The translations under genes and the position numbers were made by a program. The notes below the pieces were generated by a model. It was not told the origin of the DNA. It saw only the letters and a list, made by a program, of their open reading frames with translations, and did not search any database. DNA of 64,000 nt from assembly GCA_002104905.1 (NCBI GenBank), contig MCFE01000330.1:1-64000 (forward strand), written 5' to 3'. The stretch comes from Basidiobolus meristosporus CBS 931.73. Its lineage: Eukaryota; Basidiobolomycota; Basidiobolomycetes; Basidiobolales; Basidiobolaceae. Shown piece by piece: positions 34,691 to 45,349 of this stretch (position 1 is the first letter of the stretch; the number at the start of each line of letters is the position of its first letter).

Positions 34691-36161
34691 TCTGTTGAAA
34701 CTTCAGTTGTACCTCAATTGCCAATTGTTTTGACCTATACAAGTCCCAATACCCAATACTAACATTAAGCCTATCCCCATATCCAACAAGTAACTCCATT
34801 AAAATACGCCACTCAATAAGTATTTCTGCTGTAACATTCTATTTCCATGACTTTGATAGGAACCCTACAGCTTTATGCCACTGTTCATTCACTGATTCCC
34901 ATATGTCCAGGTCTTCAGCCAGCACTACAAGGTCTAGCACCTCATCTGCAAGTCTTTGCAATAAATCCTTGCAATATTCAAGTGCATTTTCTTGAGCACT
35001 GTGCTTGGAGAAGTGCTGCAACCTCTTGGTGTGCCTAGTAATGCTCTAAAATTCCACTGAATGCATTGTGATAGCCATTTGAGTTCTTGACATTGCTACT
35101 TTGTCTGCCAGTGGTATCTTCCCTCCATCTACAATTGACAATGTGGAGGCTGTGATAGACAAATTGCCTTTCTCTGCAAACTCATGAACCTCACTGGAGT
35201 GTAGCTCAACTGGCTGTGCTTCCAACCCTTGTGAAAGCAGCTGTTTTCTTGTTGTTAATTCTTCTTGGCTAGGATGGGATTTAGTCTGTCCCAGGCCTAC
35301 TGCATTAATTGGCAAGAACTGCAGTTTTTTTCTCATGCTTCCCTGTCTCTGTCTTAGGTAGACTTTTTCCCTTTACCTTTTCCTCAATCATTGCCAAGTC
35401 TCTCACTGCTACTTTGTCTGAGTGCTTCTTGTATTGAAAACATTTTCTCCTTGATAAATGCAGCTCTGATCTATCAGTTTTGGCCTGATTGTCCCTTGCG
35501 GCATGCTGCAGTCAACCTGATGCTTGCCAGCCTTTAGGTGCTGGCATACTAGACCTCTAACAGCCTCTTGAATATTAGCCAACTCTTCATCATTGCACTC
35601 AGTAATGCCACAGAACTTCAATGTTTTCTGATTTTTTGCATTGGTACAAACACTACATTTCCTCCCTCCCAGGCTGTGATAGGTTTTTCTGTGGGCAAAA
35701 ACTTTGGGCACTGTTGTTGTGCTTCAAAGACTGTACAGTGTTCCTCTGCTGTTAAATTAGGGAAAAGCTCAATTCTTGGCTGTGATACTGAGCTACTTGA
35801 GTTGCTTTCTTGCAGCAAAGACACTGCTTTTCCTACCTGCAATATTGCCTGCTCTACACCTTTTATCCGCTTATCCTGTTTTGGACTATTTCCAATTTCT
35901 TTGGGCCATTGCATCTATCCAATCAGCCATTGCACCTAATTGCCTAATTTCTGCTTTGGTATGAGCTGTCAACAAACTTGACAATATGGGTGGTAGTGAT
36001 TCTATGATGGGCACTTGATGGTACTCAACTGAAGGTACTGCTTTTGCTATGCTCTCATCTGCCTCAGCAATATGGTCAACTTGTGGCTCTGCATAGATTC
36101 CCAATTGCCTACTTGACTAAGAACCTGAGGAATCTGCATTGTTACCTTCAGTGGGCATACT
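34361..36161 (-). pseudogene. Unclassified repeated gene U, copy 1 (broken)
   Basis: Minus-strand frames carry protein-like pieces in order: MGIYAEPQVDHIAEADES (from 36104), AEEHCTVFEAQQQCPKFLPT, a cysteine-containing stretch (KCSVCTNAKNQKTLKFCG, later GLVCQHLKAGKHQVDC), then LTTRKQLLSQGLEAQP and AMSRTQMAITMHSVEF, and a helical end (KRLQHFSKHSAQENALEYCK, then LVVLAEDLDIWESVNE). Stops and shifts interrupt them, so it is dead. The C-terminal half recurs at 47.4-49.2 kb, showing it is a mobile or repeated gene. No family is recognised; the spaced cysteines hint at metal binding. Confidence 0.5.
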
Positions 36162-36889
36162 AAACCTGTATTGTAAGATAGTCCCACACTGAGCTATGAG
36201 TGCCAAATGATACCCTAGTGTACCAACAAGGCCAAGTGGACCTATACTTGGCCACAGAGTGTGGAATATAGTTCTTCATCTTCATACCAAGCAGCCCCTG
36301 TGTTTCACCCATTGTGCTGGAGAGAATCCACTTTTTGACCATTTTTTTGGGATTAATGTTATGCAGGATGTGTAAGAGCTCCAAGAAACTGAAGGCATGC
36401 ATCTGGCACTCAATACCCATGGCACTCTGAATATAGCTCCTGCAGCTTGTAACATGTCACAAAATACATGGCCCTATCTTGGTCCACTGGCACTATATGT
36501 CACTATAAGTGCTTTGTATAAGCTTTTGTTTAAGACTAATATTTAAGTATAGTACCTGAAAGTGCCAGTGGACCCAGATAGTGCTATGTATTTTGTGACA
36601 TGTTACAAGCTGCACAAGCTAGATTCAGAGTGCCATGGGTATTGGGTACCAGATACATATCTTCAGTCACTCTGCGCTCTTACACATCATGCATAGAATT
36701 GTTCCCAAAAAAAAAGGTCAAATAATGGTGTTTCCACAATGGGCAATACACAGGGGCTGCTTTGTATGAAGATGAAGAACTATATTTTGCACTCTGTGGT
36801 CAAGTTTAGGTCTGCTATGTTTCCCTGGCACACAATGGTACTATTTGGCTCTCATGGCTCAATATGGCACTATCCAACAGAATAGGTCT
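36162..36889. mobile_element. Palindromic element P3 (728 bp), TSD ACT
   Basis: Degenerate copy: left end AAACCTGTATTGTAAGATAG, right end inverted AGACCTATTCTGTTGGATAG. ACT flanks both sides (36159-36161, 36890-36892). The inverted core with CTTGGTCCACTGGCAC and AGTGCCAGTGGACCCAG is intact. It separates unclassified gene U copy 1 from the Tnp2 relic T1. Confidence 0.8.
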
Positions 36890-39354
36890 ACTGTTCACAG
36901 GGCCTTTTTTGATTGTAGCCCTGCTTGTTGCACTGAAATTCAATGCAGGCTGTAGTCTAAATGTTCATCTGCTGCTGTCAGTAGTGGGGTTTGGTTTGGA
37001 ACCAGACAACTTTTTGTTGTTTTTTGGCAGCATATATATGGAGGTGAGTCAAACCAAAGGGGAAATGGTGTTACACTAACATGGGTATATGGTGCCATAA
37101 CTTTATTTATAACACTTACTATGGTGGGTTAACATTAAATCTTACAATCATGTAGGTGCAATGTGTCAAATACAAGACTGTCTTAAATTCACACAAGTAT
37201 TGACAAAAAAGTGATATATCAGCATTACATTGTTGAATGTCAAACTGTTAGCCCTATGTACAAGGCTACTTTGATTCAATGCCATTAGAGAAGAGAAAAA
37301 AGACCATGTGGCTGTTGTAGAAAACCTCTTAGCCATGAAGCACACAGACAGCATAGGATAAATCACAAGGATCACAGCAAGTGTTTTGCCACACAAGTCA
37401 TATTTGACTAGTCACCTGTCACTACTGTACCAACAATAATTTGCCAGCCACTTAATACTCCTACAACAGCACCTAACCATACTTGTCACCTGGCACAAGC
37501 TGAGTCAGGTGAGTCTGAGATTCATTTAGGCTCACCTGAACCTTCTGAATATGGCATGCAGAGTGATAGCTCTGACAAAGAAGGCTCACTGATGGATTTT
37601 GAGCCTATCTTCCCAAACAACAGTACCCTCCATGAGCCTGGAAAAATCCCATTATGCAATCAGACAACAACCATTAAGAATGGCAAGGATACCTTATGGA
37701 GTCAAGTCAGCCCTGTAATTCATATACTGGAAAATGATGTGATCTTGTTGCTAGAGAAGTAGCACATTTCCACTAATATTAGTGATGAGAGCTCTGAGGA
37801 TTTACCACTAGTTCTTGCCAAGATCATCCCAGGATGTAACCTGCTGTGTATATGGTATAAGTGGACAACTGTCATTTGGCTGGCAACATAGGACACAGAG
37901 ACCATTCTGATACCAGCATGTGTTAACAGTTGCATGGCATTCACAGCAGAGAGTGCCACCATTGCAAGGTATCCAACTTGTCAGAAATCCACTGCCATTG
38001 GGGAAAACATTGTTTATACTTAGGATCTACTCCAGTAATACCCCATATAAAGAAGCTCATGGGGTCCAGCAAATATTGTCAAGCTATAAAGTATTGCACT
38101 CAGTAGCAATCAAGCATAAACATATCCAATATATTTGATGGCAAACATTGCAAACAGCTTAGAAACAAGGGCTACCATGAAGATATGTATGACCATACCA
38201 TTGCCTTGGCACTTGATGTATTCTCATTAGATAAGTACTCTACCAGCAAATCCTTCTGGCCACTGATTCTCATCAACCAGAATATGCTGCCTAATTTATG
38301 GTATCAGCAGGAATCTCATGGTAGTCTTACTGGTATCTGGGCTTAAATACTGTCCAGCCTGGATAGCTACCGGTATCCATTGCTAGATGAACTTCTATGC
38401 TTTCCAGCAGGATAACAGTAAATGGCGGTAATAGACTTGTTCTGTTGGATAGTGCCACATTGAGCCATGAGTGCCAAATGATGCCATAGTGTGCCAGAGA
38501 GGTAAAGTGAGCCTATACTTGGCCACAGAGTGAGAAACATAGCTCTGCATCTTCATGTAAAGCAGCCCCTGTGTTTCACCCATTGTGTTGGAGAAAATCC
38601 ATTTTTGACCTTTTTTTGTGGATCAATGTAGCTCAGGATGTGTAAGAGCACAGGAGACTGAAGATATGCGTCTGGTACTCAATACCCATGGCACTCTGAA
38701 TCTAGCTCCTGTAGCTTGTATCATGTCACAAAAATGAATGGCACTATCTTGGTCCACTGGTACTATCTGGCACTATATTTAAATATTAGACCTAATGTAA
38801 GATCTATACAAAGCACTTATAGTGCCAGACAGTACCAGTAGACCAAGATAGTGCCATTCATTTTTGTGACATGATACAAGCTACAGGAGCTAGATTTAGA
38901 GTGCCATGGGTATTGAGTACCAGATGCATATCTTCAATCTGCTTGTGCTCTAACACATCCTGCACAACATTGATCCAAAAAAAAAGGTCAAAAAATGGAT
39001 TTTCTCCAACACAATGGGTGAAACACAGGGGCTGCTTTGCATGAAGATGCAGAGCTATGTTTCACACTCTGTGGCCAGGTAGAGGCTCACTTGGCCTCTC
39101 TGGCACACTATGGCATCATTTGGCACTCATGGCTCAATGTGGCACTATCCAACGGAACAAGTCTAATGTCAAAGCACCTATTATTATCTGCATTGAGGAT
39201 ACCTCATCCATGAGCAAGATAGCTGGCTTTTCAGGTTACAATGGATGGTATTGATGTCAAATGTGTGAGATCCAGAGGATATATTCTATAATTCACACAC
39301 ATTATTATTACCCAAATACCAACACTAAGAGTATCATGCTCCCATAGATGGAAT
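36890..39354 (+). pseudogene. Tnp2 / CACTA-type transposase relic T1, interrupted by P4
   Basis: At 38131-38346 one frame reads FDGKHCKQLRNKGYHEDMYD, then LALDVFSLDKYSTSKSFWPL, ILINQNMLPNLWY and SLTGIW, the core pattern of Tnp2-family transposases (DGK..K.L, ..WP..L.N.NLPP, ..IPGP). After the inserted palindrome, PIIICIEDTSSMSKIAGFSGYNGWY (39175 on) matches the Tnp2 stretch that ends with the GHNGYYPCRYC-like motif. The upstream part (37030-37500) matches T2 at 43258-43740. Multiple stops mean it is not functional. Palindrome P4 (38433-39164) sits in the middle. Confidence 0.7.
38433..39164. mobile_element. Palindromic element P4 (732 bp), TSD AAT, inside a Tnp2 relic
   Basis: Ends AGACTTGTTCTGTTGGATAG and inverted AGACTTGTTCCGTTGGATAG. 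Inverted arms run almost the full length. AAT flanks both sides (38430-38432, 39165-39167). The paralogous Tnp2 relic T3 has the uninterrupted site at 56575-56590 (GACAGTGATGTCAAAG against GGCGGTAAT / AATGTCAAAG here), which proves the insertion. Confidence 0.9.
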
Positions 39355-39536
39355 AGACTTGTTCCATTAGATAGTGCCACATAGTTCAAGCTGTTGATAG
39401 TGCTGGATCAATCTGGCACTCTATGGCACTATCTGACACTCTGATTTCTAAGATTATGCCAGTGGTAGGATACAATTACTGGCATTTTGACACAATCTTA
39501 CTTATACTGCTCAGAACAGTGCTTTTCTTGCTGTAT

Positions 39537-40054
39537 TTACTCATCATAATGCTCTAGACACATTTCTCTCAGTGGATGTCCTCTTGTATGAGTATATTGC
39601 ATATTAATAAGTATCTTAACTATTTTACCTATACTGCTGTTTTCTCCTACATATGACTTTCCTCCATATTTACCTGCTAATATGCAGAATCTCTGTAGAT
39701 ATCCAAATGCATGCTCTACTCTCAATCTGAAATGATGAAATATATCATTGTTGGGCTTCTGCTTCCTGCTGAGCACTCCATTCCTTGGCTTCCAATGGGC
39801 TGTAATACATTCTGGTCTCTGGCAATCCTCTCCTATATAAGCCTAGTCTATCTTAAATCTGTTCCCTCTACCATGTCCTGGATGATTCTCTACCCAGAGT
39901 GCTTTGTCATGCCTACTTCCAGCAAATGGCCCACTAAGCCAGATGATGTTACCCTCAATGTCAGACAGTGCTTGAAACTTCACACAGTGTGCCTTGTACT
40001 TGCCAGAATAAAAGTGCCTCTGCCCTCTAGAAGGTCTGTTAATCCTCATATTTC
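39537..40054 (-). pseudogene. Harb-1 transposase fragment
   Basis: Encodes the C-terminal part only: RINRPSRGQRHFYSGKYKAH, DIEGNIIWLSGPFAGSRHDK, then in another frame NHFRLRVEHAFGYLQRF. The N terminus, including the first catalytic Asp, is removed by the deletion, and a frame break lies near 39800. A non-autonomous relic. Confidence 0.8.
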
Positions 40055-40110
40055 ATAAAAGACCAGGACAATGCCAATACACTACTGTATAAGTATCCAA
40101 ATCCATCACT

Positions 40111-41146
40111 ATGGCCCCTATACCAAGTCTCTACTCATCTCAAGTACAACCCAGACAAAACCCACCCCCCAGCTCACAAGCATGGTCTGGGTTGGAGAAG
40201 TTAATGTTGGATTCATTTGAGTTCTTGCCAAATGATTTAAGTATGGCCCAAGTGTCTATGATGTGCCTTCATACAGATATTTGGGCACTACTCATTAATC
40301 TAGCAGAACTAGATATCTCAGAGAGTCAACAGAGATGGAAGAACCTCAGTAGAAAGCTGTGGCATGAGTTCTTCATCAAGATGCCAGCAGATATAGCTAA
40401 GTGGCTTCCAAGTGCAATATACATAAGACTCATCCAGGCAACAGTTCCAAAGTATCAAACAGAGGGTAAGTAAATACTTTGAGGAATCAGAAGGTGAGCT
40501 TCAAGATGAAGAATACAGACCGCAAGCAACAGCATCTAGATCATACCAACATGCCTTGCTGGTTTTCTTACCATCCTTTGCAACTTCAGCATGCTTGTGC
40601 ACATCAGTCCAAACTATGCCAACACCCTTCACAAGAGTGCCCTGCATCAATTCTATGTGTGTTGGGTCAACATGCACACCTCAGAGGAAAACCACCAGAA
40701 CTTGCCAAATTGCTCATTTAGACACAAGTCCATTGGAATGGGCCAAGCTGTGTCAACAAGCAGCTTCACATTGAACTCAGTCAAGGGCCATGGCAGCTCA
40801 TCAAGTTGTGCCTGCACATGCCATTACACCTGACCATCAGTAAGTTTCTTCTGGTGCACTGACTAATGATAACCCACATGAAGTTCCACCACTACCAGAG
40901 CCTTTGGCAAGTAAAAGAAAGCGTCAGCACATAGCACTGCTAGCCAGTTCAGTAGCATCCTCTGGAGCAATTGAGCACAGTCAAGCTGCAGCAGTGCACT
41001 CATCCACTAGGAGGCAGAACACTAACTACAAATACACAGGTAGCCAAGATGATAGGCAACAAGGAAGTAGTTTAGGTGTGCAAAGTGAATCACTACCAAA
41101 GGCTTCAGTAGTAGTCCCTGTGAGAAAAAAACCTAGGAGAAGATGA
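40111..41146 (+). pseudogene. Harb-1 accessory-protein relic
   Basis: Starts MAPIPSLYSSQVQPRQNP and follows the Harb-2 accessory protein through IWALLINLAELDISESQQRWK. It then jumps across a deletion at about 40400, and the remainder is split between frames (DRKQQHLDHTN, then RRQNTNYKYTGSQDDRQQGS and VRKKPRRR at the end). Where Harb-2 has CpG this copy nearly always has TpG or CpA. Confidence 0.75.
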
Positions 41147-41880
41147 AGCAATTGCATTGCATTGCTATTATTTGTTGTGATCCAAACCATATACTTTTTT
41201 TTGCAATCTAATCAAGCCATTGCAAATCAGTGTCCACTCAATTTTTGATAAAAGCAATACTAAGGTTGCTTCACAATTGACACAGAATCCCTATAAATAA
41301 ATACCCTGCATATATATACATCATCTGTAACACCAGTGCAGCCATTTGATCTGTTTTGCACCTATATGGTTGGTTGAATGCTAGCTGTAACACCTTGCCC
41401 AATCACTAGGTTCAGGGACTTACTTGCTCAATTGATAAAATGGGCTATTTGATGGCTACTCAGGTAGCTTGGGTATTGGTCAAGCTGCCAATTAGGGGCT
41501 GACAGCTTCAGGATACTTTTGGACCAGTTAATCACTGAGATACCATTCAATTGGAGTGATGGTAGCCAAAATGGTAAGTACCAGTGCAGTGTATAGTATG
41601 AGACACATTCATTTCTATTTGCATTCAAGAAACATATCCAAATACCAGACTTTACCAACCATTATAGCGGTATCTAATGGTGCATGTGCTGCAAATACTA
41701 TGAGTTGGTGCAATCAGCATTGTGCCAGATTGTGCCATTGCATGCAAGATTGTCCCACGTGGTGTGAAATTGTCCAAGAGCAATCCGGCCAACTGGTAGC
41801 TACATTTTTGCAATGGATTGTTCTTTGAGACCGTAGATTGCACTGTGCACCCTGGCATGGTACAATGGAACAAGTCTAAT

Positions 41881-42904
41881 TTACCCAATTTACTCTTTTC
41901 TTCTATTTATGACTTTCCTCTGTATTTACATGCCAATATGCTGAATCTCTTCAGATATCCAAATATAAGCTCTACTCTCACTCTGAAATGCTTAGATATC
42001 TCATTGTAGGGCTTCTGATTCCTGCAAAGCACACCATTCCTGTGCTTCCTATATGTTCTAATACATCCTAATCTCTAAGTATCCTGTTCTGTATAAACTC
42101 AATCTGTCATATATTTCCCTCCTCTACTAAATTCTGGATAATTCTCCACTAGTATGCTTTGTGATGCATACTTCTGGCAAATGGCCGTCTATACTAGATG
42201 ATGTTTTTTGTAATGTTGGGCAGTGCTAGAAACTTCACCCAGTGTGTCTTGTAGTTTCCAGCATCAAAGGGCCTCTGCCCCCTAAAAGTTATGTAAACCC
42301 TGACTGGGAAGGTGTCCAAAATACTCCTGATATGGAATCTATTGCTGAACACTCTGGGATATGCAAGTCTATTGAAGCTTCTGAACCTAGTATCCTAAGA
42401 TTGAGACAGAAGGTCCACAGAACTTAGTATAGATCTGCTCTAATATGTCAAAAGGAATTCCTGTGGTAGTGATAGGATTAGTGTGAAAAGACCATTCAGA
42501 TGAGTTTGTCTTATGAGGCCTGGTAGGTGATTGAATAGATGGGGTTTGATTGATTCTGTGCAATCTATTTGATTTGTCTGATTTTGTATGCACTATGATT
42601 AAGTCTCCATGAATTACCATGTTTCCCATGATTATGTTGTTAAATCATCCACAGTCAGTGGCTTAAAGATTCTATTGATGATTTACTCACAGGTCTGTAG
42701 TCAAATAGGAAATCTGCAACAGATGTGATCCAATCAATGCCAATGCCACTCAAGAGGCATCATTCAAATATAGAGATAATTCATCAATCACATAATTGTT
42801 CAATATATTTCATATAAGATCAGGCTGATGTCAATATGCAGCTATATGAATATCTAAATCTGTCACTCTGACCCCTATTTCAAGTTTCTATTCACTTTTA
42901 GTAC
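41881..42904 (-). pseudogene. Harb-1b: worn Harbinger-like transposase fragment
   Basis: The minus strand matches the transposase gene of Harb-2 from its C terminus (ACTTTCCTCTGTATTTAC region) to its start (AGAAAAGACCATTCAGATGAG-like at about 42490) and then the intergenic region up to the accessory start near 42890. It contains many stops and small deletions. It abuts Harb-1 on the left and a 348-bp element on the right. Confidence 0.7.
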
Positions 42905-43252
42905 TGTTGTAAGAGTTTTGGAGATATTGGAAGTGTTTGGGGGAACAAGTATATTATGTGATTTTCAATTGGTGATTTATTGAATGCACAAGTAGTATTT
43001 ATATTTTTACATGGTTTTGGCATAACAAACACATAGAATAGGCTCATGATGATCCAAAGAACATGTGAGCAAGATTTGGGGCTGCTTGGACAACTTTGAG
43101 GATTCTCATTTTCTGGGTACCTGATAGTTTGGTGAAAAATTTTTTAAGTAAATCCCAACAAGGAATTTGGTCAGAATTCTCTAGGATTTGAAGGTAATAA
43201 TTTATGTGACTAAGTTAGTGAATATTTAGGTCAAGTCAATACTTTTACAACA
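42905..43252. mobile_element. 348-bp element with TGTTGTAA...TTACAACA ends (solo LTR-like)
   Basis: Begins TGTTGTAAGAGT and ends ACTTTTACAACA, an 11-base imperfect inverted repeat. TAC stands immediately before and after. TG..CA ends like those of the Copia LTRs in this window suggest a solo LTR, but a 5-bp duplication is not visible, so a small inverted-repeat transposon is an alternative. It separates a Harbinger relic from a Tnp2 relic. Confidence 0.5.
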
Positions 43253-44105
43253 TACTATATGGTTACATATATATGGAAGTGAGCCAAACCAAACAGGAAA
43301 TAGTGACACATACATCTGCTTATGTCACATCTTTATTTGTAATGCCTACCATGGTGGGGCACCGTAGAATCCTACAATCATGGAGGTGTCATGTCATAAA
43401 GTCAAGACTGTTTTAAAAATACATCAGTATTCACAAAAAAGTGATAAAATAGTGTTATGTTGTTTAGTGTCAAACTGTTTGTCACATTGACAGGACCACT
43501 TTGATTTAGTACCATATAAGAAGAGCAAAGCAACTGTGGGGCTATTGTGGCAAGCCTCTAAGCCATGAAGCTCACAGTTGGAACAGCAAGTACTTCAAGG
43601 ATTGTGGTCAGTGTTTTGCTACAGAAGTCATAGTGGAGCAATCATCAGACACTACTGGACCAACAATGTCTTGCCAGCTAATTGATAATTCTCAAACACT
43701 ACCTAGTCATAACTGGTTCCTTGCATAAGCTGATTCAGGTCAGTTTGTGATGTCTTTTAGCCCACCTCAGCCTTTTAAATATGGCTACTGAGTGACAGTA
43801 ACATCCCAACATTCAATGGGACTACACCTGTAGAAAAAGAGCCAAGAACACTTTGTGGAGACAAGGGAGCCAAGTAACTCATTTAATGGAGAAAGATATG
43901 TTGTTGAGCATACAGAAGTAGTAGACTTGTTCCGTTGGATAGTGCCACATAGTGCCAGCCGGTTTATAGTGCCGGATCGATCTGGCACTCTACGGCACTA
44001 TCTGGCACTATAATTTCTACCATGATGTCAGTGGTATGATACAGTTACTGGTAATTTTACTCAATCTTACTTATGTTGCTCAGAATAGTGCTTTCCTTGC
44101 TTTAT

Positions 44106-44990
44106 TTACTCTTCATAATGCTCCAGACACATATCTCTCAGTGGATGTCTTCTTGTATGAACATACTGTGCATTGATAAGTATCTTAACTATTTTACCTA
44201 TTCTGCTGTTTTCTCCTATATATGACTTTCCTCTGTATTTACCTGCCAATATGCTGAATCTCTTCAGATATCCAAATGTGTGCTCTACCCTTACTCTGAA
44301 ATGATTAAATATCTCATTGTAGAGCTTCTGCTTCCTGCTAAGCACACCATTCCTTGGCTTCCTATAAGCTGTAATACATCCTAATCTCTGACAATCCTCT
44401 CCTATATAGGCCAAGTCTGCCATACATTTCTCCCCTCTACTGAATTCAGGATGATTCTCTACCCAGAGTGCTTTGTCATGCCTACTTCCAGCAAATGGCC
44501 CACTAAACCAGATGATGTTACCCTCAATGTCAGACAGTGCTTGAAACTTCACACAGTGTGCCTTGTACTTGCCAGAATAAAAGTGCCTCTGCCCTCTAGA
44601 AGGTCTGTTAATCCTCACTGGGAAGGTATCCAAAATACTCCTGATATGGAACCTGTTGCTGAACACTCTGGGATATGGAAGTCTATTGGAGCTTCTGAAC
44701 CTAGTATTCCAAGCTTGCTCTAAGTCATTCATACCCTCTGCAAGGTGGTTCTCCATTGCTGTCAGCTGGGAATGAAAGCTTCTAGGACTTTTGTTGCCAT
44801 GGATAGTGGGATGAAACCTTGTAGGGCAATAGTTCTTGTAATAGCAGAGAAGCTTAACAAGGGATCTCCTTGAGTAGATTGGGGTTGATGGTCCACAGTA
44901 CTTGGAATAGATCTCCTCCAGTGTGTCAAAAGGAAATCCAGTGGTAGTGATGGGATTGATGAGAAAAGACCATTCAGATGAGTAAGTCAT
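44106..44990 (-). CDS. Harbinger-like DDE transposase of Harb-2 (294 aa, intact)
   Basis: Complete ORF starting MTYSSEWSFLINPITT. It has the DDE_4-type nuclease fold pattern of PIF/Harbinger and IS5 transposases: LDTFPVRINRP (D121), a middle block FYSGKYKAHCVKFQ, then DIEGNIIWFSGPFAGSRHD, then ADLAYIGE (D192) and VRVEHTFGYLKRF (E236). The likely catalytic triad is D121, D192 and E236. The N terminus (PSTPIYSRRSLVKLLCYYKN) may bind DNA. Length matches Harb-3 exactly (885 bp each) and both are uninterrupted, so this protein appears to be under constraint or recently active. Many phrases (NRPSRGQRHFYSG, PFAGSRHDKA) are identical between all copies. Confidence 0.9.
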   Translation of the reverse strand: MTYSSEWSFLINPITTTGFPFDTLEEIYSKYCGPSTPIYSRRSLVKLLCYYKNYCPTRFHPTIHGNKSPRSFHSQLTAMENHLAEGMNDLEQAWNTRFRSSNRLPYPRVFSNRFHIRSILDTFPVRINRPSRGQRHFYSGKYKAHCVKFQALSDIEGNIIWFSGPFAGSRHDKALWVENHPEFSRGEKCMADLAYIGEDCQRLGCITAYRKPRNGVLSRKQKLYNEIFNHFRVRVEHTFGYLKRFSILAGKYRGKSYIGENSRIGKIVKILINAQYVHTRRHPLRDMCLEHYEE

Positions 44991-45349
44991 ATTAAAATTG
45001 ATGGATGATCGTATGGAGGCGCTTTGAATTGATTTGGCGCGATCTGCGTTATTTATCTGATTTTTAACACATTATGGTTAAATCTCCATCAATTGCCATG
45101 TATCCCATCATTATGTCGCAAAAATCATCCGCAAACAATGCCTTGGTACTTTTATTGATGCTTTAATCATAGGTCTATAATCAAATAGGAAATCTGCAAT
45201 TGATGTGATCTGATCCGTGTCAACACAATCCAAGATGCATCATGCATAATATATGGAAAATTCAACAATCACTTTAGTTTTCATATATATTTCATATAAG
45301 ACCAGGTTGATGCCAATATACTGCTGTATAAGTATCCAAATCCGTTGCT

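Larger units (their letters stand above)
39355..41877. mobile_element. Harb-1: internally deleted Harbinger-like element, TSD AAT
   Basis: Starts AGACTTGTTCCATTAGATAG and ends inverted AGACTTGTTCCATTGTACCA, flanked by AAT (39352-39354, 41878-41880). Compared with Harb-2 it lacks about 670 bases covering the transposase N terminus and intergenic region (junction near 40055) and about 220 bases of the accessory gene (junction near 40400). Strongly CpG-depleted. Confidence 0.85.

Noticed and set aside
31296-39164. CRISPR array (repeated AGTGCCA motifs and regular-looking repeats)
   Set aside because: The genome is eukaryotic, repeats are inverted and irregular, and they belong to transposon ends.
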